A DNA stretch of 64,000 nucleotides from positions 372,001-436,000 of the forward strand of contig NZ_CP041783.1 in assembly GCF_007567505.1 (NCBI RefSeq). The letters run 5' to 3'. Positions 54,979-63,708 of the stretch are shown here, piece after piece (within the stretch, counting starts at the first letter, position 1; each line of letters opens with the position of its first letter). This DNA is from Shewanella donghaensis (GTDB lineage: Bacteria > Pseudomonadota > Gammaproteobacteria > Enterobacterales > Shewanellaceae). The notes below the pieces were generated by a model. That model did not search any database. It was not told where the DNA came from and was given only the letters and a program-made list of their open reading frames with translations. Made by a program: the position numbers and the translations under genes.

Positions 54979-55184
54979 CAGATCAAGATATAGAGTAAAT
55001 TTCAAAATACGTTGCAGATTTTTCCCTGAAAAGTTTGCAATGTAATTCAATTCGACCTCAAAGATTTTTATCGTCTAAATCACCTGCCTTTTGAAAACAT
55101 AGTGCTTCCAGATTAAAATCAACTTGAAAGATAAACAACGCCTAGGTATTCTTGCTGGCCAATTTCCGCTTTAAAAGAATCATC

Positions 55185-55973
55185 ATGTTAATCGACTCCC
55201 ATTGTCACTTAGATCGTTTAAAATCAGCACCCGATCAGCAAAGTTTACACGCTATTGTTGATGCCGCTAAATCTCGTGGTGTTGAGTATTTTCTTTGTGT
55301 CAATGTGCGCCAGCAAGGCTTTGAAGCCATGCGCGATAAAATGGCCGAGTTTGATAATATCTTTCTCTCTTCAGGTGTGCATCCACTAGATGTACAAGAA
55401 GGGCTAAATGTCAGCGAAATCAAACAATTTGCAACCGATAAAAAAGTGGTTGCGATTGGTGAAACGGGGCTCGATTATTTTTATGCCCCAGAAACTAAAA
55501 CACTTCAGCAACAATGCTTTGAGCAACAAATAGCATTAGCTGTTGAGGTTAATAAACCATTGATAGTGCATACGCGTGACGCACGTGAAGATACGATTGC
55601 CATGCTTAAAGCGGGTAATGCTGACAAAGTAGGCGGGGTACTGCATTGTTTTACTGAAAATTGGGAAATGGCCAAAGCGGCGATTGATTTAGGTTTCTAT
55701 ATTTCAGTATCTGGGATCGTGACGTTTAAAAATGCTGGTGAGCTTAGAAGTGTTATTAGACAAGTCCCTAAAGACCGGTTGTTAGTTGAAACTGATTCAC
55801 CCTATTTAGCGCCTGTGCCACATCGTGGTCAAGAGAATCAACCCGCTTTTGTTCGTGACGTAGCTGAATTTGTAGCAGAACTTCGTGGTGAAAAATACGC
55901 AGATTTAGCTCAATACACATCAGAGAACTTTTTTAATTTATTCACCGATGCTGCAGCGTTAATTAAAAAATAA
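55185..55973 (+). CDS. TatD-family metal-dependent deoxyribonuclease (YcfH type)
   Basis: TIM-barrel hydrolase with IDSHCHLDRL at residues 3-12 (metal ligands His6 and His8), the GETGLDYFY strand near 90, and LVETDSPYLAP near 200. The family includes DNases and D-aminoacyl-tRNA deacylase-like enzymes; in vivo function is not settled. The ATG at 55185 is chosen from the family start MLIDSHCHLD; an upstream 11-codon extension has no ribosome site. 263 residues. Confidence 0.93.
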   Translation: MLIDSHCHLDRLKSAPDQQSLHAIVDAAKSRGVEYFLCVNVRQQGFEAMRDKMAEFDNIFLSSGVHPLDVQEGLNVSEIKQFATDKKVVAIGETGLDYFYAPETKTLQQQCFEQQIALAVEVNKPLIVHTRDAREDTIAMLKAGNADKVGGVLHCFTENWEMAKAAIDLGFYISVSGIVTFKNAGELRSVIRQVPKDRLLVETDSPYLAPVPHRGQENQPAFVRDVAEFVAELRGEKYADLAQYTSENFFNLFTDAAALIKK

Positions 55974-56088
55974 TTCTAATTCCTTTTTTGAAGGGTGTTT
56001 GATGTTAGCGTTGGCATTATGAACATTGTTGGCGTCATCAATAGTCGTCGTTTGAATATTCTAGCGCCTTTTAACAAAGATAGATAAG

Positions 56089-56132
56089 AGACAAATAAAA
56101 GACAAATAAAAGACAAATAAAAGACAAAAAAA
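56089..56132 (+). repeat. Four tandem 11-bp AGACAAATAAA units
   Basis: Three perfect copies of AGACAAATAAA and one variant (AGACAAAAAAA), followed by AGACCC. Confidence 0.95.
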
Positions 56133-56163
56133 AGACCCAAAACTATCCAATTGTTCAGGGTCT
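56125..56163 (-). terminator. Candidate minus-strand terminator
   Basis: Read on the minus strand, AGACCC and GGGTCT (with AAC/GTT inside) form a stem followed by a run of eight T. It is about 210 bp beyond the rsmF stop; the large loop makes it moderate. Confidence 0.5.
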
Positions 56164-56371
56164 AGGGGAATGGCTCTTTAGAAAAGAGCCTTGCGCTACT
56201 GTTGAGAGGCTATCTCAAAAACTATCTCAATAAAAATGTCATTTTCAGTATAGTCACACAATTTATAGTCTGCATGTTTTTTAAACATTTATAAGTACTA
56301 TTTACTGTGTTATAGATAAAAATCAATGCATCATTTGGCGTTCATATCAATAAAGTAGCTGAAATCACTGA

Positions 56372-57802
56372 CTATTCAATTTTGTCTTTGACCAAATCTC
56401 TTGGTAAGTTATTTTTCAACCTATGACCTAAATGCTTCACTATGCCTAATGGACTATTGTGATAGCTGACGATCATTTCCCCTTTAGGGGCTAAATCCAA
56501 TTCTGCAAAAGTATCCGTTGCGATATCACGTCCCATCAGGAATGACTCAGCTTGCTGACTATCAAGCTCGATAATTTTAGCATCTGATGTGATGAATTTA
56601 CTTAGTCCAATAATGGCTTCGTGTTTTACTTTAAAACCTTTTTTCATGGCATCAGCTAATTTAATACCGATTCTTTGATAGCGCATTAAACCTGTAAATT
56701 GAATAAATTCTTCAGGGAATAACCAATATTCATCGTCTCGAATCATAACGGTATGAGCTGGTGGTAATTGCAGATTAAACGTGTCGTTAAAGTACTGTTC
56801 AATGGCGGTAACTTGTTTGTCATTAGCCGCTGAAAAAGGGAAGTTACGCTGTAGCTTAGGTTGTTTCTTTAATCTTTCAACAGAGGCTGTTTTGAGGATT
56901 TTTGCGACAAAGAAGCCTTCACTATCAAATATCTGTGGCCATACATGTAAAAAACCATCGTCGGTACAGGCATCAGTTGCCGCCGGGAATAGGTCATCTA
57001 ACGGTACAAATTCAACCGCATCAGGATAACGTTGCTTTAGAAAATGGCATATTTGCTGGTTTTCGATTTGGCTTAAAGTACAGGTTGAATATACCAGTGT
57101 CCCGCCAGGTTTTAACGCTAAAAATGCAGACTCAATCAGTTGTTTCTGAATATCAGCAATTTCGACAACATCCTCTAATTGCCAATTCTTGAGTGCATTA
57201 GTATCTTTTCTAACAGTACCTTCACCGCCACAGGGGGCATCAAGTAACACAGCATCGAATTTCTCGAATAAATACTCGCCAAACACTTTGCCATCAAAAT
57301 GAGTGAGGGCGCATTGCTTTACGCCCATTCTAAGGATGTTAGCGTGCAAAATCTTAACTCGGCTTGCAGAGTACTCATTGGCGATTAATAAGCCTTGATT
57401 GTCCATTAAAGCGGCAAGCTGAGTCGTTTTAGACCCTGGTGCGGACGCTACATCAAGTATCAGTTTGCTTTCGCTGTTATTTTGAAGAAGGGCAACAGGA
57501 GGCAACATAGAACTGGCTTCTTGGATATAAAACAAGCCTTGGATATGTTCAATCATATTACCGAGTTGAATATCTGTTGCTACCGTGATCCAAAAACCTT
57601 CGTTACACCAAGGAATAGCTTCAAAACGCCATCCTTTGTCAGTCATGATATCGACGAATTGAGTCACCGATATTTTTAAAGTATTTACTCTGATTGATTT
57701 GCGCAGCGGACGGTTACAGGCCGCAATAAAATCATCCATATTTAAATGGGCGGGGAGTTCTGTTGCAATATGCGTTAAGTATTGAGGATTTATTTGAGCC
57801 AT
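56372..57802 (-). CDS. rsmF: 16S rRNA m5C1407 methyltransferase RsmF
   Basis: SAM-dependent RNA methyltransferase. SAM-binding DVASAPGSKTTQLAAL (about 117-132), LLDAPCGGEGTVRKD (about 187) and the catalytic-cysteine motif YSTCTLSQIENQ (about 237-248) are present, followed by a PUA-like C-terminal region. Length 476 matches E. coli RsmF (479). In E. coli it lies beside letAB (yebST) as here. Confidence 0.95.
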   Translation of the reverse strand: MAQINPQYLTHIATELPAHLNMDDFIAACNRPLRKSIRVNTLKISVTQFVDIMTDKGWRFEAIPWCNEGFWITVATDIQLGNMIEHIQGLFYIQEASSMLPPVALLQNNSESKLILDVASAPGSKTTQLAALMDNQGLLIANEYSASRVKILHANILRMGVKQCALTHFDGKVFGEYLFEKFDAVLLDAPCGGEGTVRKDTNALKNWQLEDVVEIADIQKQLIESAFLALKPGGTLVYSTCTLSQIENQQICHFLKQRYPDAVEFVPLDDLFPAATDACTDDGFLHVWPQIFDSEGFFVAKILKTASVERLKKQPKLQRNFPFSAANDKQVTAIEQYFNDTFNLQLPPAHTVMIRDDEYWLFPEEFIQFTGLMRYQRIGIKLADAMKKGFKVKHEAIIGLSKFITSDAKIIELDSQQAESFLMGRDIATDTFAELDLAPKGEMIVSYHNSPLGIVKHLGHRLKNNLPRDLVKDKIE

Positions 57803-57959
57803 AGTAAAAATATCGATAAAACAACTGTGTAATAATAAGGTAGATTATATCATGCATTATCCTTTTTTCGCTCACGTCCATTAAGAAAGCGGAATTAGCA
57901 CACTATTACTGAGATGAATGAATTAAATAATTCAGAAGTGATTAATAACGGAGTATTCA

Positions 57960-59186
57960 GTGCTAAATAAAGTTTGGTTTGTTTTTTTCTTAACCGCTGC
58001 CTTAGCGATTATTGTTCAGCTTTTTAACGGTCATGTTGAAGTGTTGGCTGATTCTGTTAATGCAATTTTTAGCAGTGCCAAGTTAGCCGCAGAAATATCT
58101 ATTGGTCTTGTTGGTGTACTGGCTTTATGGATGGGACTCATGCAAGTGGGTGAAAAAGCCGGGGTGGTAGCGGTTTTCGCCAGGTTGTTTGAACCGCTAC
58201 TGTCTAAACTAATGCCAGAAGTGCCAAGAGGGCATAAAGCTTACGGCAGCATTACCATGAATTTAACTGCCAATATGTTAGGCCTTGATAATGCAGCCAC
58301 GCCACTTGGCCTAAAAGCAATGCAAGATTTACAAAGCTTAAACCCGAACAAAGAGGTGGCGACTAACGCTCAGATTTTATTTTTAGTATTGAATACATCT
58401 TCGGTTACCTTAGTGCCAGTGACGGTTTTTTTGTATCGGGCGCAACAAGGCGCTGCTAATCCAGCTGACGTATTTCTCCCCATACTATTAGCCACTGTTG
58501 CTTCAACATTAGTGGGCTTATCAGTCGTGGCGATTGTCCAGCGTATATCATTAATTAATAGTGTCGTACTTGCATATGGAGCTACCTTATTTAGTATTTT
58601 GATTGCGGGGGTATTCTATTTACTGACCTTATCTGCTGAGGCTATTGGTACGTTATCGACAGTATTGGGCAATGGCATATTGTTAGCGTTAATTATGAGT
58701 TTCATCCTGGTGGCGGGTTATCGAAAAGTCGCTATTTATGATGAGTTTGTTGAAGGGGCTAAAAGCGGTTTTTCTCAAGCTATTATGTTGATCCCATATT
58801 TGCTAGCGATGTTGCTTGCTATTGGATTGTTACGTTCATCTGGCGCACTTGATTTTGCTCTTCAAGGTTTAGCTAGTTTGGTTAACTTGTTGGGATTTGA
58901 TAGCCGCTTTGTTGAAGCTATGCCGACAGCATTAATGAAACCGTTTAGCGGTTCAGGGGCGAGGGCAATGATGCTTGAAACTATGGAACATAATGGTGTT
59001 GATTCCTTTGCAGGTAGGTTATCAGCAATTTTTCAGGGCAGTACAGAAACCACTTTCTATGTACTTGCTGTTTATTTTGGCTCTGTAGGTATTAGAAATA
59101 GCCGACATGCCTTGGGATGTGGCTTAGCCGCTGATATCGGCGGCATTATTGCGGCTATCAGTGTTTGTTATTGGTTTTATGGTTGA
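57960..59186 (+). CDS. SpmA/SpmB-like membrane protein (nucleoside-recognition domains)
   Basis: About ten membrane helices in 408 residues. The N-terminal half (about 1-195) resembles SpmA, with the Gate-type segment TMNLTANMLGLDNAATPLG near residue 100. The C-terminal half (about 225-408) resembles SpmB, with MKPFSGSGARAMMLE and the IFQGSTETTFYVLAVYFG signature. In Bacillus these are two sporulation genes; fused versions occur in non-sporulating proteobacteria with unknown function. Start GTG at 57960 follows GGAG. Possibly a transporter of a small metabolite. Confidence 0.88.
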   Translation: MLNKVWFVFFLTAALAIIVQLFNGHVEVLADSVNAIFSSAKLAAEISIGLVGVLALWMGLMQVGEKAGVVAVFARLFEPLLSKLMPEVPRGHKAYGSITMNLTANMLGLDNAATPLGLKAMQDLQSLNPNKEVATNAQILFLVLNTSSVTLVPVTVFLYRAQQGAANPADVFLPILLATVASTLVGLSVVAIVQRISLINSVVLAYGATLFSILIAGVFYLLTLSAEAIGTLSTVLGNGILLALIMSFILVAGYRKVAIYDEFVEGAKSGFSQAIMLIPYLLAMLLAIGLLRSSGALDFALQGLASLVNLLGFDSRFVEAMPTALMKPFSGSGARAMMLETMEHNGVDSFAGRLSAIFQGSTETTFYVLAVYFGSVGIRNSRHALGCGLAADIGGIIAAISVCYWFYG

Positions 59187-59239
59187 GAGTATGATTAAGA
59201 GAATTCTATTACTGAAGTTAAGTTAAAATATTCAGACAA

Positions 59240-59269
59240 TAAAAAAATCGGCTAATGCCGATTTTTTAA
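59240..59269. terminator. Terminator between the SpmAB-like gene and letB
   Basis: AAAAAATCGGC / GCCGATTTTTT stem with a TAAT loop, A/T-runs on both sides. Confidence 0.92.
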
Positions 59270-59310
59270 TGCCTAAATTATCAAGCGATGACTTCGCTTT
59301 ACTTTGAACG

Positions 59311-61947
59311 CTATGGCTTAACTTGTTCAGGCTTCCAACGACGCCACTCGTCTTTCATCTTGTTGAAAAGCGTGAAGCGTTCACCAATATCTAACTTGTT
59401 GGAGTCATCGGTTACATCCTCCGTCATTACAGAGATACCGCCAGATAATAGCGTTTCAAGTGAGCCAGTTTCAATTTGAGCACCAGAGAAAATACCTACT
59501 TCAAGTTTAATCCCAGAAGCATCCCAAAACTGACTCGATTTGTTCACAAGGTGCGAGTACTGCTTTTTAATGTGCGAATACATTAATACTTGATTGCCGT
59601 TATAGGATAATGAATAACCATCAACCTGGCCGATGGCAATGCCTCTAAAGAAGATTGGAGTACCAATTTTAATTGAACCAAGCTGGCTATCTACAATAGT
59701 AATCCGCACAGCTTCTTCCTCAATATCAGCATCATAGCGGGCAGATAAATGTGCGTTAAATTGATTCGATTCTTGTGCTGACTTACCAGGTATAACACCG
59801 ATATAAGGTCCAGTAATTAATGTTTCTGGCGCTTTAATACCTGCAAGCGATATTTGCGCATCAACAATAAAGAACTCAGTATCTTGTTTGCTAAAGTGTT
59901 TGGCATATTCGCCATATAAATAGGCACTAGCGGTTAAGTTCTTTAAATCTTGATTTAGTTTAACTTGCTGGATGATGCCAACTTGATGACCGTGATAACG
60001 AATTGGAGCTTTAGCCGCTATTTTGGCTTCAGCAGGTAACGTTAATGTAATCGGTTCAGCTTGCTTTAAGGCTAACTCTTTTGAATCATATAGTCTTGTT
60101 TGACTACCTTGTTGATCATCATCAAGTAACCCCAAGCTGATGCTACCTTTTAACGCACCTTCTAATGGCGCTATATCAACTTCTATGCCCGATAAGCTGG
60201 CATTGATACTGGCAGCATTGTTACGCCAAAACACACTATTAGCGCGAACTAATTGTTTAAATTTATTTTGAATGGTGATATCAATAGAAAAATTATCATA
60301 TTGAGCTTTCCAGTCGACTTTAGCCACTTTACCAATTTGCATTTTTTTATAGTAAATGGGTGAACCTTGGGATAAACCTGCGCCGTCAATACTTTCAAGT
60401 GTGAAAGTGCTGGTATTGGTTTTATTAAGTGCTGTTAAGGCTGTCTCTTGTGATTGATATAAAGTGAACTGGCTATGAGGTTTTACTATTGCTTTCGTTT
60501 TACCTGGAACCAGAGAAACAGCGCCTGAAACTATGGTGCTCAAGTCTCGAGTTTTAACCGTTAAACCATCAAGAGAGGCATCAATTTCAAGTGCTGACTC
60601 TGATACAAAATAGCTGTCAACGGTCAGAAGAGGTTGATACTCAGGTTGGATGTCGACTTGATACTCTACTCGGCTAAAGTCGTCAGATAATGTTACCTGA
60701 GTTATTTCGCCTATTGGCATTTGTTTGAATCTAACTTCTGCACCAGCACTTAGGCCGTTATGTTCATCTGAGTTTAATGTAATCGTTAACTGTCTTGCTT
60801 GCATCAAGTCAGGGGCTTGAGAGTGTAGTTGATATTCATTTGGTACTTCTTTGTTACTAATACCAGGTAAAACATTTACTACGCTACCAGTTAGTAGTCT
60901 TGCTGCATGCTTAACACCGTCAAAAGATATATCAGCGCCCGCAATCCAAAACTGTGTATCAGCATTAAGTAGATGCTGATACTGAGTATCAAATTTAGCT
61001 AAAAAATTAACGCCATTTTCTGTCAGTTGAGTCTGGTGTATTTTACCAACTTTAATTCCTCGGTAAACTAAAGCTGATCCTTGATTTATTTCATCTGCAT
61101 CATTAGCAACTAGCGTAAATTCAAGTCCTTTAATCGCACTTTCTTCATCAGGATAAAGTACATACTTTTCACCGTTTTTAGCAGCTGCAGCTTCGGGGAC
61201 GGAATTAAAGCTTATACCGCCAGCTAATAAAGACGCTAAACTTTCAGTGTTCACTTTAATACCTGACATCGAAGCATCAATTTTAAGGCCTGAGACATTC
61301 CAAAATTGCGATTCCTGAGTCACTAAATGCGCGTATTGTTGTTCTATAAAGGTATCAATGGTGATGGTTTCGCTATCAACTAAGCGATAATTTACCACTT
61401 TACCTACTGGTACTTGTCGATAAAAAACCATTGAACCTATATCAAGAGAACCAAGAGTTGAAGTGGTGAGAGTCACCAATACACCATCTGTTTCTGGGAT
61501 CATCGTAGGTGCTTCTTTCAGCGCGACAAACTCTGATGCGGAACTGCCATCACCAGGTTGAACGGCAATGTAATTACCAGAGAATAGGGTATCTAAACCT
61601 TCAATGCCTGTAATACTAGCTTTAGGGGTAACTAACCAAAATTTGGTACTTTTGTTCAAAAAAGGATCTGAGCGATAATCCATAATGATTTTGACGTTAA
61701 CACCAGATAAATCATTATCGATACTAATATCAGTGACTTTACCAACGGTTAAACCTTGATATTTGACCAGGGTTTTACCTATATCAATACCAATAGCATT
61801 CGGGAAATGTACTTGAATTTCAATGCCAGATTCTTTGATGCTCTTCACACCTAACCAAGCACCTAAAGCCAAGGCAACAATAGGGAGTAACCATATAGGC
61901 GAAAAGAGTTTCTTTTTAACAACTTTTGGTGATTCAATTTGTGTCAT
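59311..61947 (-). CDS. letB: Lipid transport protein LetB (seven MCE domains)
   Basis: One N-terminal helix (about 15-33) and seven consecutive MCE/MlaD domains, each recognisable by a G-x-x-V-x-Y/F-x-G/Q-x-x-x-G pattern (for example LVKYQGLTVGKV, MVFYRQVPVGKV, IFFRGIAIGQV). LetB forms a tube across the periplasm that moves lipids between membranes. Seven domains and 878 residues match E. coli LetB (877). Its start overlaps the upstream letA piece by 14 bp, so translation is coupled. Confidence 0.94.
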   Translation of the reverse strand: MTQIESPKVVKKKLFSPIWLLPIVALALGAWLGVKSIKESGIEIQVHFPNAIGIDIGKTLVKYQGLTVGKVTDISIDNDLSGVNVKIIMDYRSDPFLNKSTKFWLVTPKASITGIEGLDTLFSGNYIAVQPGDGSSASEFVALKEAPTMIPETDGVLVTLTTSTLGSLDIGSMVFYRQVPVGKVVNYRLVDSETITIDTFIEQQYAHLVTQESQFWNVSGLKIDASMSGIKVNTESLASLLAGGISFNSVPEAAAAKNGEKYVLYPDEESAIKGLEFTLVANDADEINQGSALVYRGIKVGKIHQTQLTENGVNFLAKFDTQYQHLLNADTQFWIAGADISFDGVKHAARLLTGSVVNVLPGISNKEVPNEYQLHSQAPDLMQARQLTITLNSDEHNGLSAGAEVRFKQMPIGEITQVTLSDDFSRVEYQVDIQPEYQPLLTVDSYFVSESALEIDASLDGLTVKTRDLSTIVSGAVSLVPGKTKAIVKPHSQFTLYQSQETALTALNKTNTSTFTLESIDGAGLSQGSPIYYKKMQIGKVAKVDWKAQYDNFSIDITIQNKFKQLVRANSVFWRNNAASINASLSGIEVDIAPLEGALKGSISLGLLDDDQQGSQTRLYDSKELALKQAEPITLTLPAEAKIAAKAPIRYHGHQVGIIQQVKLNQDLKNLTASAYLYGEYAKHFSKQDTEFFIVDAQISLAGIKAPETLITGPYIGVIPGKSAQESNQFNAHLSARYDADIEEEAVRITIVDSQLGSIKIGTPIFFRGIAIGQVDGYSLSYNGNQVLMYSHIKKQYSHLVNKSSQFWDASGIKLEVGIFSGAQIETGSLETLLSGGISVMTEDVTDDSNKLDIGERFTLFNKMKDEWRRWKPEQVKP

Positions 61948-62566
61948 TGTTTTTTTCCAAGCGATCCCAAAGTAAACGAGTATCTAATACCTTTGCCGCG
62001 AGCTGAGTCAGTAAAATGACCAAAGCAAAGGCGGTGGCAGCAGGTGCGGGTTTTGCATCGAGTAATTGCCCCATATTAACGACAGCAACTGTTAACGCAA
62101 TAACGAATAAATCTAACATCGACCATCTGCCGATCCATTCAACAATATGAAAGCCAATCATCAGCTTCTTCTTAGAAACCGGAAGATTAAAACTTATTGC
62201 TGTTAAATAAATAGCTAAACCGATAATTTTTAACCAAGGTACTAAAATACTGGCTGTAAATACGATAATGGCAATAGGGATCATATCTACGTGAACCAGA
62301 TGGACTATGCCGGTAAAAATTGTATCGTAAGTCACTTTGCCCTGGTTAGTAAGCATAGTGATAGGGTAAATATTGGCTGGTATTAATAGAATTGCTGCGG
62401 TAATCAGTAAAGCCCAACTTTGTTGTAAGCTGGCATAGTTGCGGGTTTCAATTTTTGAATCACAACGGCTGCATCTATCATTCCCTATGAGATTGATTTT
62501 ACGACAAACCTTACACAAACATAAGCCAATTTTATTCCCTTGCTGTGCGGTAAGTTTATTTTTCAT
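61934..62566 (-). CDS. PqiA-family protein, second half of LetA
   Basis: 210 residues: a cytoplasmic zinc ribbon at the start (CKVC...CSRC, about 17-36) and four membrane helices (about 50-200). This equals the second PqiA domain of E. coli LetA (YebS, 427 residues, two domains). It overlaps the first-half gene by 11 bp and letB by 14 bp. The pair 216 + 210 residues together match one LetA. Confidence 0.9.
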   Translation of the reverse strand: MKNKLTAQQGNKIGLCLCKVCRKINLIGNDRCSRCDSKIETRNYASLQQSWALLITAAILLIPANIYPITMLTNQGKVTYDTIFTGIVHLVHVDMIPIAIIVFTASILVPWLKIIGLAIYLTAISFNLPVSKKKLMIGFHIVEWIGRWSMLDLFVIALTVAVVNMGQLLDAKPAPAATAFALVILLTQLAAKVLDTRLLWDRLEKNNDTN

Positions 62567-63206
62567 AAGCCATCCCCCACATATGCTCTAAATTGTACTC
62601 TCGTTGTAAAAATAAAATGATTAAAAAAAGCATCGTGAAGCAAAAAGTTCCCATGCCAAGATGAATATCGGAGAAGTCAGAAAGATTAAAGGCTGCGACT
62701 AAAAATGAAATGACATAGATTTCTAACATCGTTAATTGTGAAAGCAGGGCATGGTTTTTCAAAAGTATCCGATAAATTTTTTGCCAAAACGATGAATGCA
62801 GTTGTAATTTCACAATAAATACTTGCATTAAAATCGATACAATTAATAAACCTGGAGCCATAACGGCAGAGGCCATGACGGCAACCGCGACTATCCAATA
62901 ACCTTGTTCCCAAACCGCAATAGCCGTTTCATAAACCGTGGTTGTACGAATACTGCCTAAGAAATGAATTTCTATAACGGGTAACACATTCGCAGGGATA
63001 TAAAACAGTAATGCAGCAAAACAAAGTGCAAGCATGCCATTAATAGAACAATAAGGAACGTCGTAAAGCGCAGTATGACATCGAGGGCACAATGCGCGGA
63101 CATTAGAAGGTAATGCTCGTTTTTGCACGGCTAAGTCACATGAACGACATAGAATAATGGTGTTTGGGTCGAAATTCTTTTGCATATAAAAACGCAAACC
63201 ATCCAT
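62556..63206 (-). CDS. PqiA-family protein, first half of LetA
   Basis: 216 residues with an N-terminal zinc ribbon (CRSC...CPRC, about 20-43) and four membrane helices. Matches the first PqiA domain of LetA, which pairs with LetB to drive lipid transport. The ATG at 63206 has no clear ribosome site; a second Met at codon 8 is possible. First gene of a three-gene overlapping unit with the second half and letB. Separate PqiA halves are known in other genomes. Confidence 0.9.
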   Translation of the reverse strand: MDGLRFYMQKNFDPNTIILCRSCDLAVQKRALPSNVRALCPRCHTALYDVPYCSINGMLALCFAALLFYIPANVLPVIEIHFLGSIRTTTVYETAIAVWEQGYWIVAVAVMASAVMAPGLLIVSILMQVFIVKLQLHSSFWQKIYRILLKNHALLSQLTMLEIYVISFLVAAFNLSDFSDIHLGMGTFCFTMLFLIILFLQREYNLEHMWGMAYEK

Positions 63207-63362
63207 TTAATGAAATATTGGCGAGTTAAATAATAAGCGAACTTTATGTGTTTTTTGAGCTTGGACACACTAGAAAAGTCATTATTTAAGATACAATTAA
63301 AAGAGATAATACCAGAATAATCAGAATACTTGCATCAGAAGTTAGTTATATGACATTCTATG

Positions 63363-63382
63363 CACTGTATATAAAAACAGTA
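63363..63382 (+). promoter_or_regulatory. LexA (SOS) box upstream of yebG
   Basis: CACTGTATATAAAAACAGTA: CTGT-N8-ACAG with AT-rich centre, nearly the gammaproteobacterial consensus TACTGTATATATATACAGTA. It ends 11 bp before the yebG ATG, so LexA would block access of both polymerase and ribosome. Confidence 0.92.
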
Positions 63383-63393
63383 AGAGGTTGATC

Positions 63394-63687
63394 ATGGCTG
63401 TAATAACAAAGTTTGTCGTGGTAAGAGAAGGGGTTGAGAAGATGACTTTTACATCTAAGAAAGAAGCTGACGCCTACGATAAAATGCTCGACATAGCTGA
63501 TAACTTAGTTCCTTTTATTACTAGCGCAGAGCTAGAAATTAACGACAATAGTATCGAAAAACTTGCTTTTTATCTTGCTTCTAACAAAGATGAACTCGCA
63601 AACTTATTGAAAGGGATCGTCAAGGCTAAACCAGCAGCTCCCAAAGCCGCTAACAAAAAAGCCCCTAAAAAAACGGTCACAGAATAA
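63394..63687 (+). CDS. yebG: DNA-damage-inducible YebG family protein
   Basis: 97-residue YebG homologue starting MAVITKFVVVREGVEKMTF, with a Lys/Ala/Pro-rich basic tail (about 80-97). In E. coli it is SOS-induced and of unknown function. The ATG at 63394 follows AAGAGG by six bases; the TTG six bases earlier is not used. Its LexA box lies just upstream. Confidence 0.93.
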   Translation: MAVITKFVVVREGVEKMTFTSKKEADAYDKMLDIADNLVPFITSAELEINDNSIEKLAFYLASNKDELANLLKGIVKAKPAAPKAANKKAPKKTVTE

Positions 63688-63708
63688 AATATAATCTAGG
63701 ATAGATGA

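Larger units (their letters stand above)
55974..56371. other. Intergenic region between tatD-type gene and rsmF
   Basis: 398 bp with no credible gene. It holds the 11-bp tandem repeat, a minus-strand terminator candidate, and a GGCTCTTT / AAAGAGCC hairpin (56172-56190) without a T-run. The last 150 bp before rsmF show nothing recognisable. Confidence 0.6.

Noticed and set aside
56089..56132. 11-bp array as a CRISPR or plasmid iteron-like element
   Set aside because: The units are adjacent with no spacers, there are no cas or rep genes, and the sequence is simple AT-rich.
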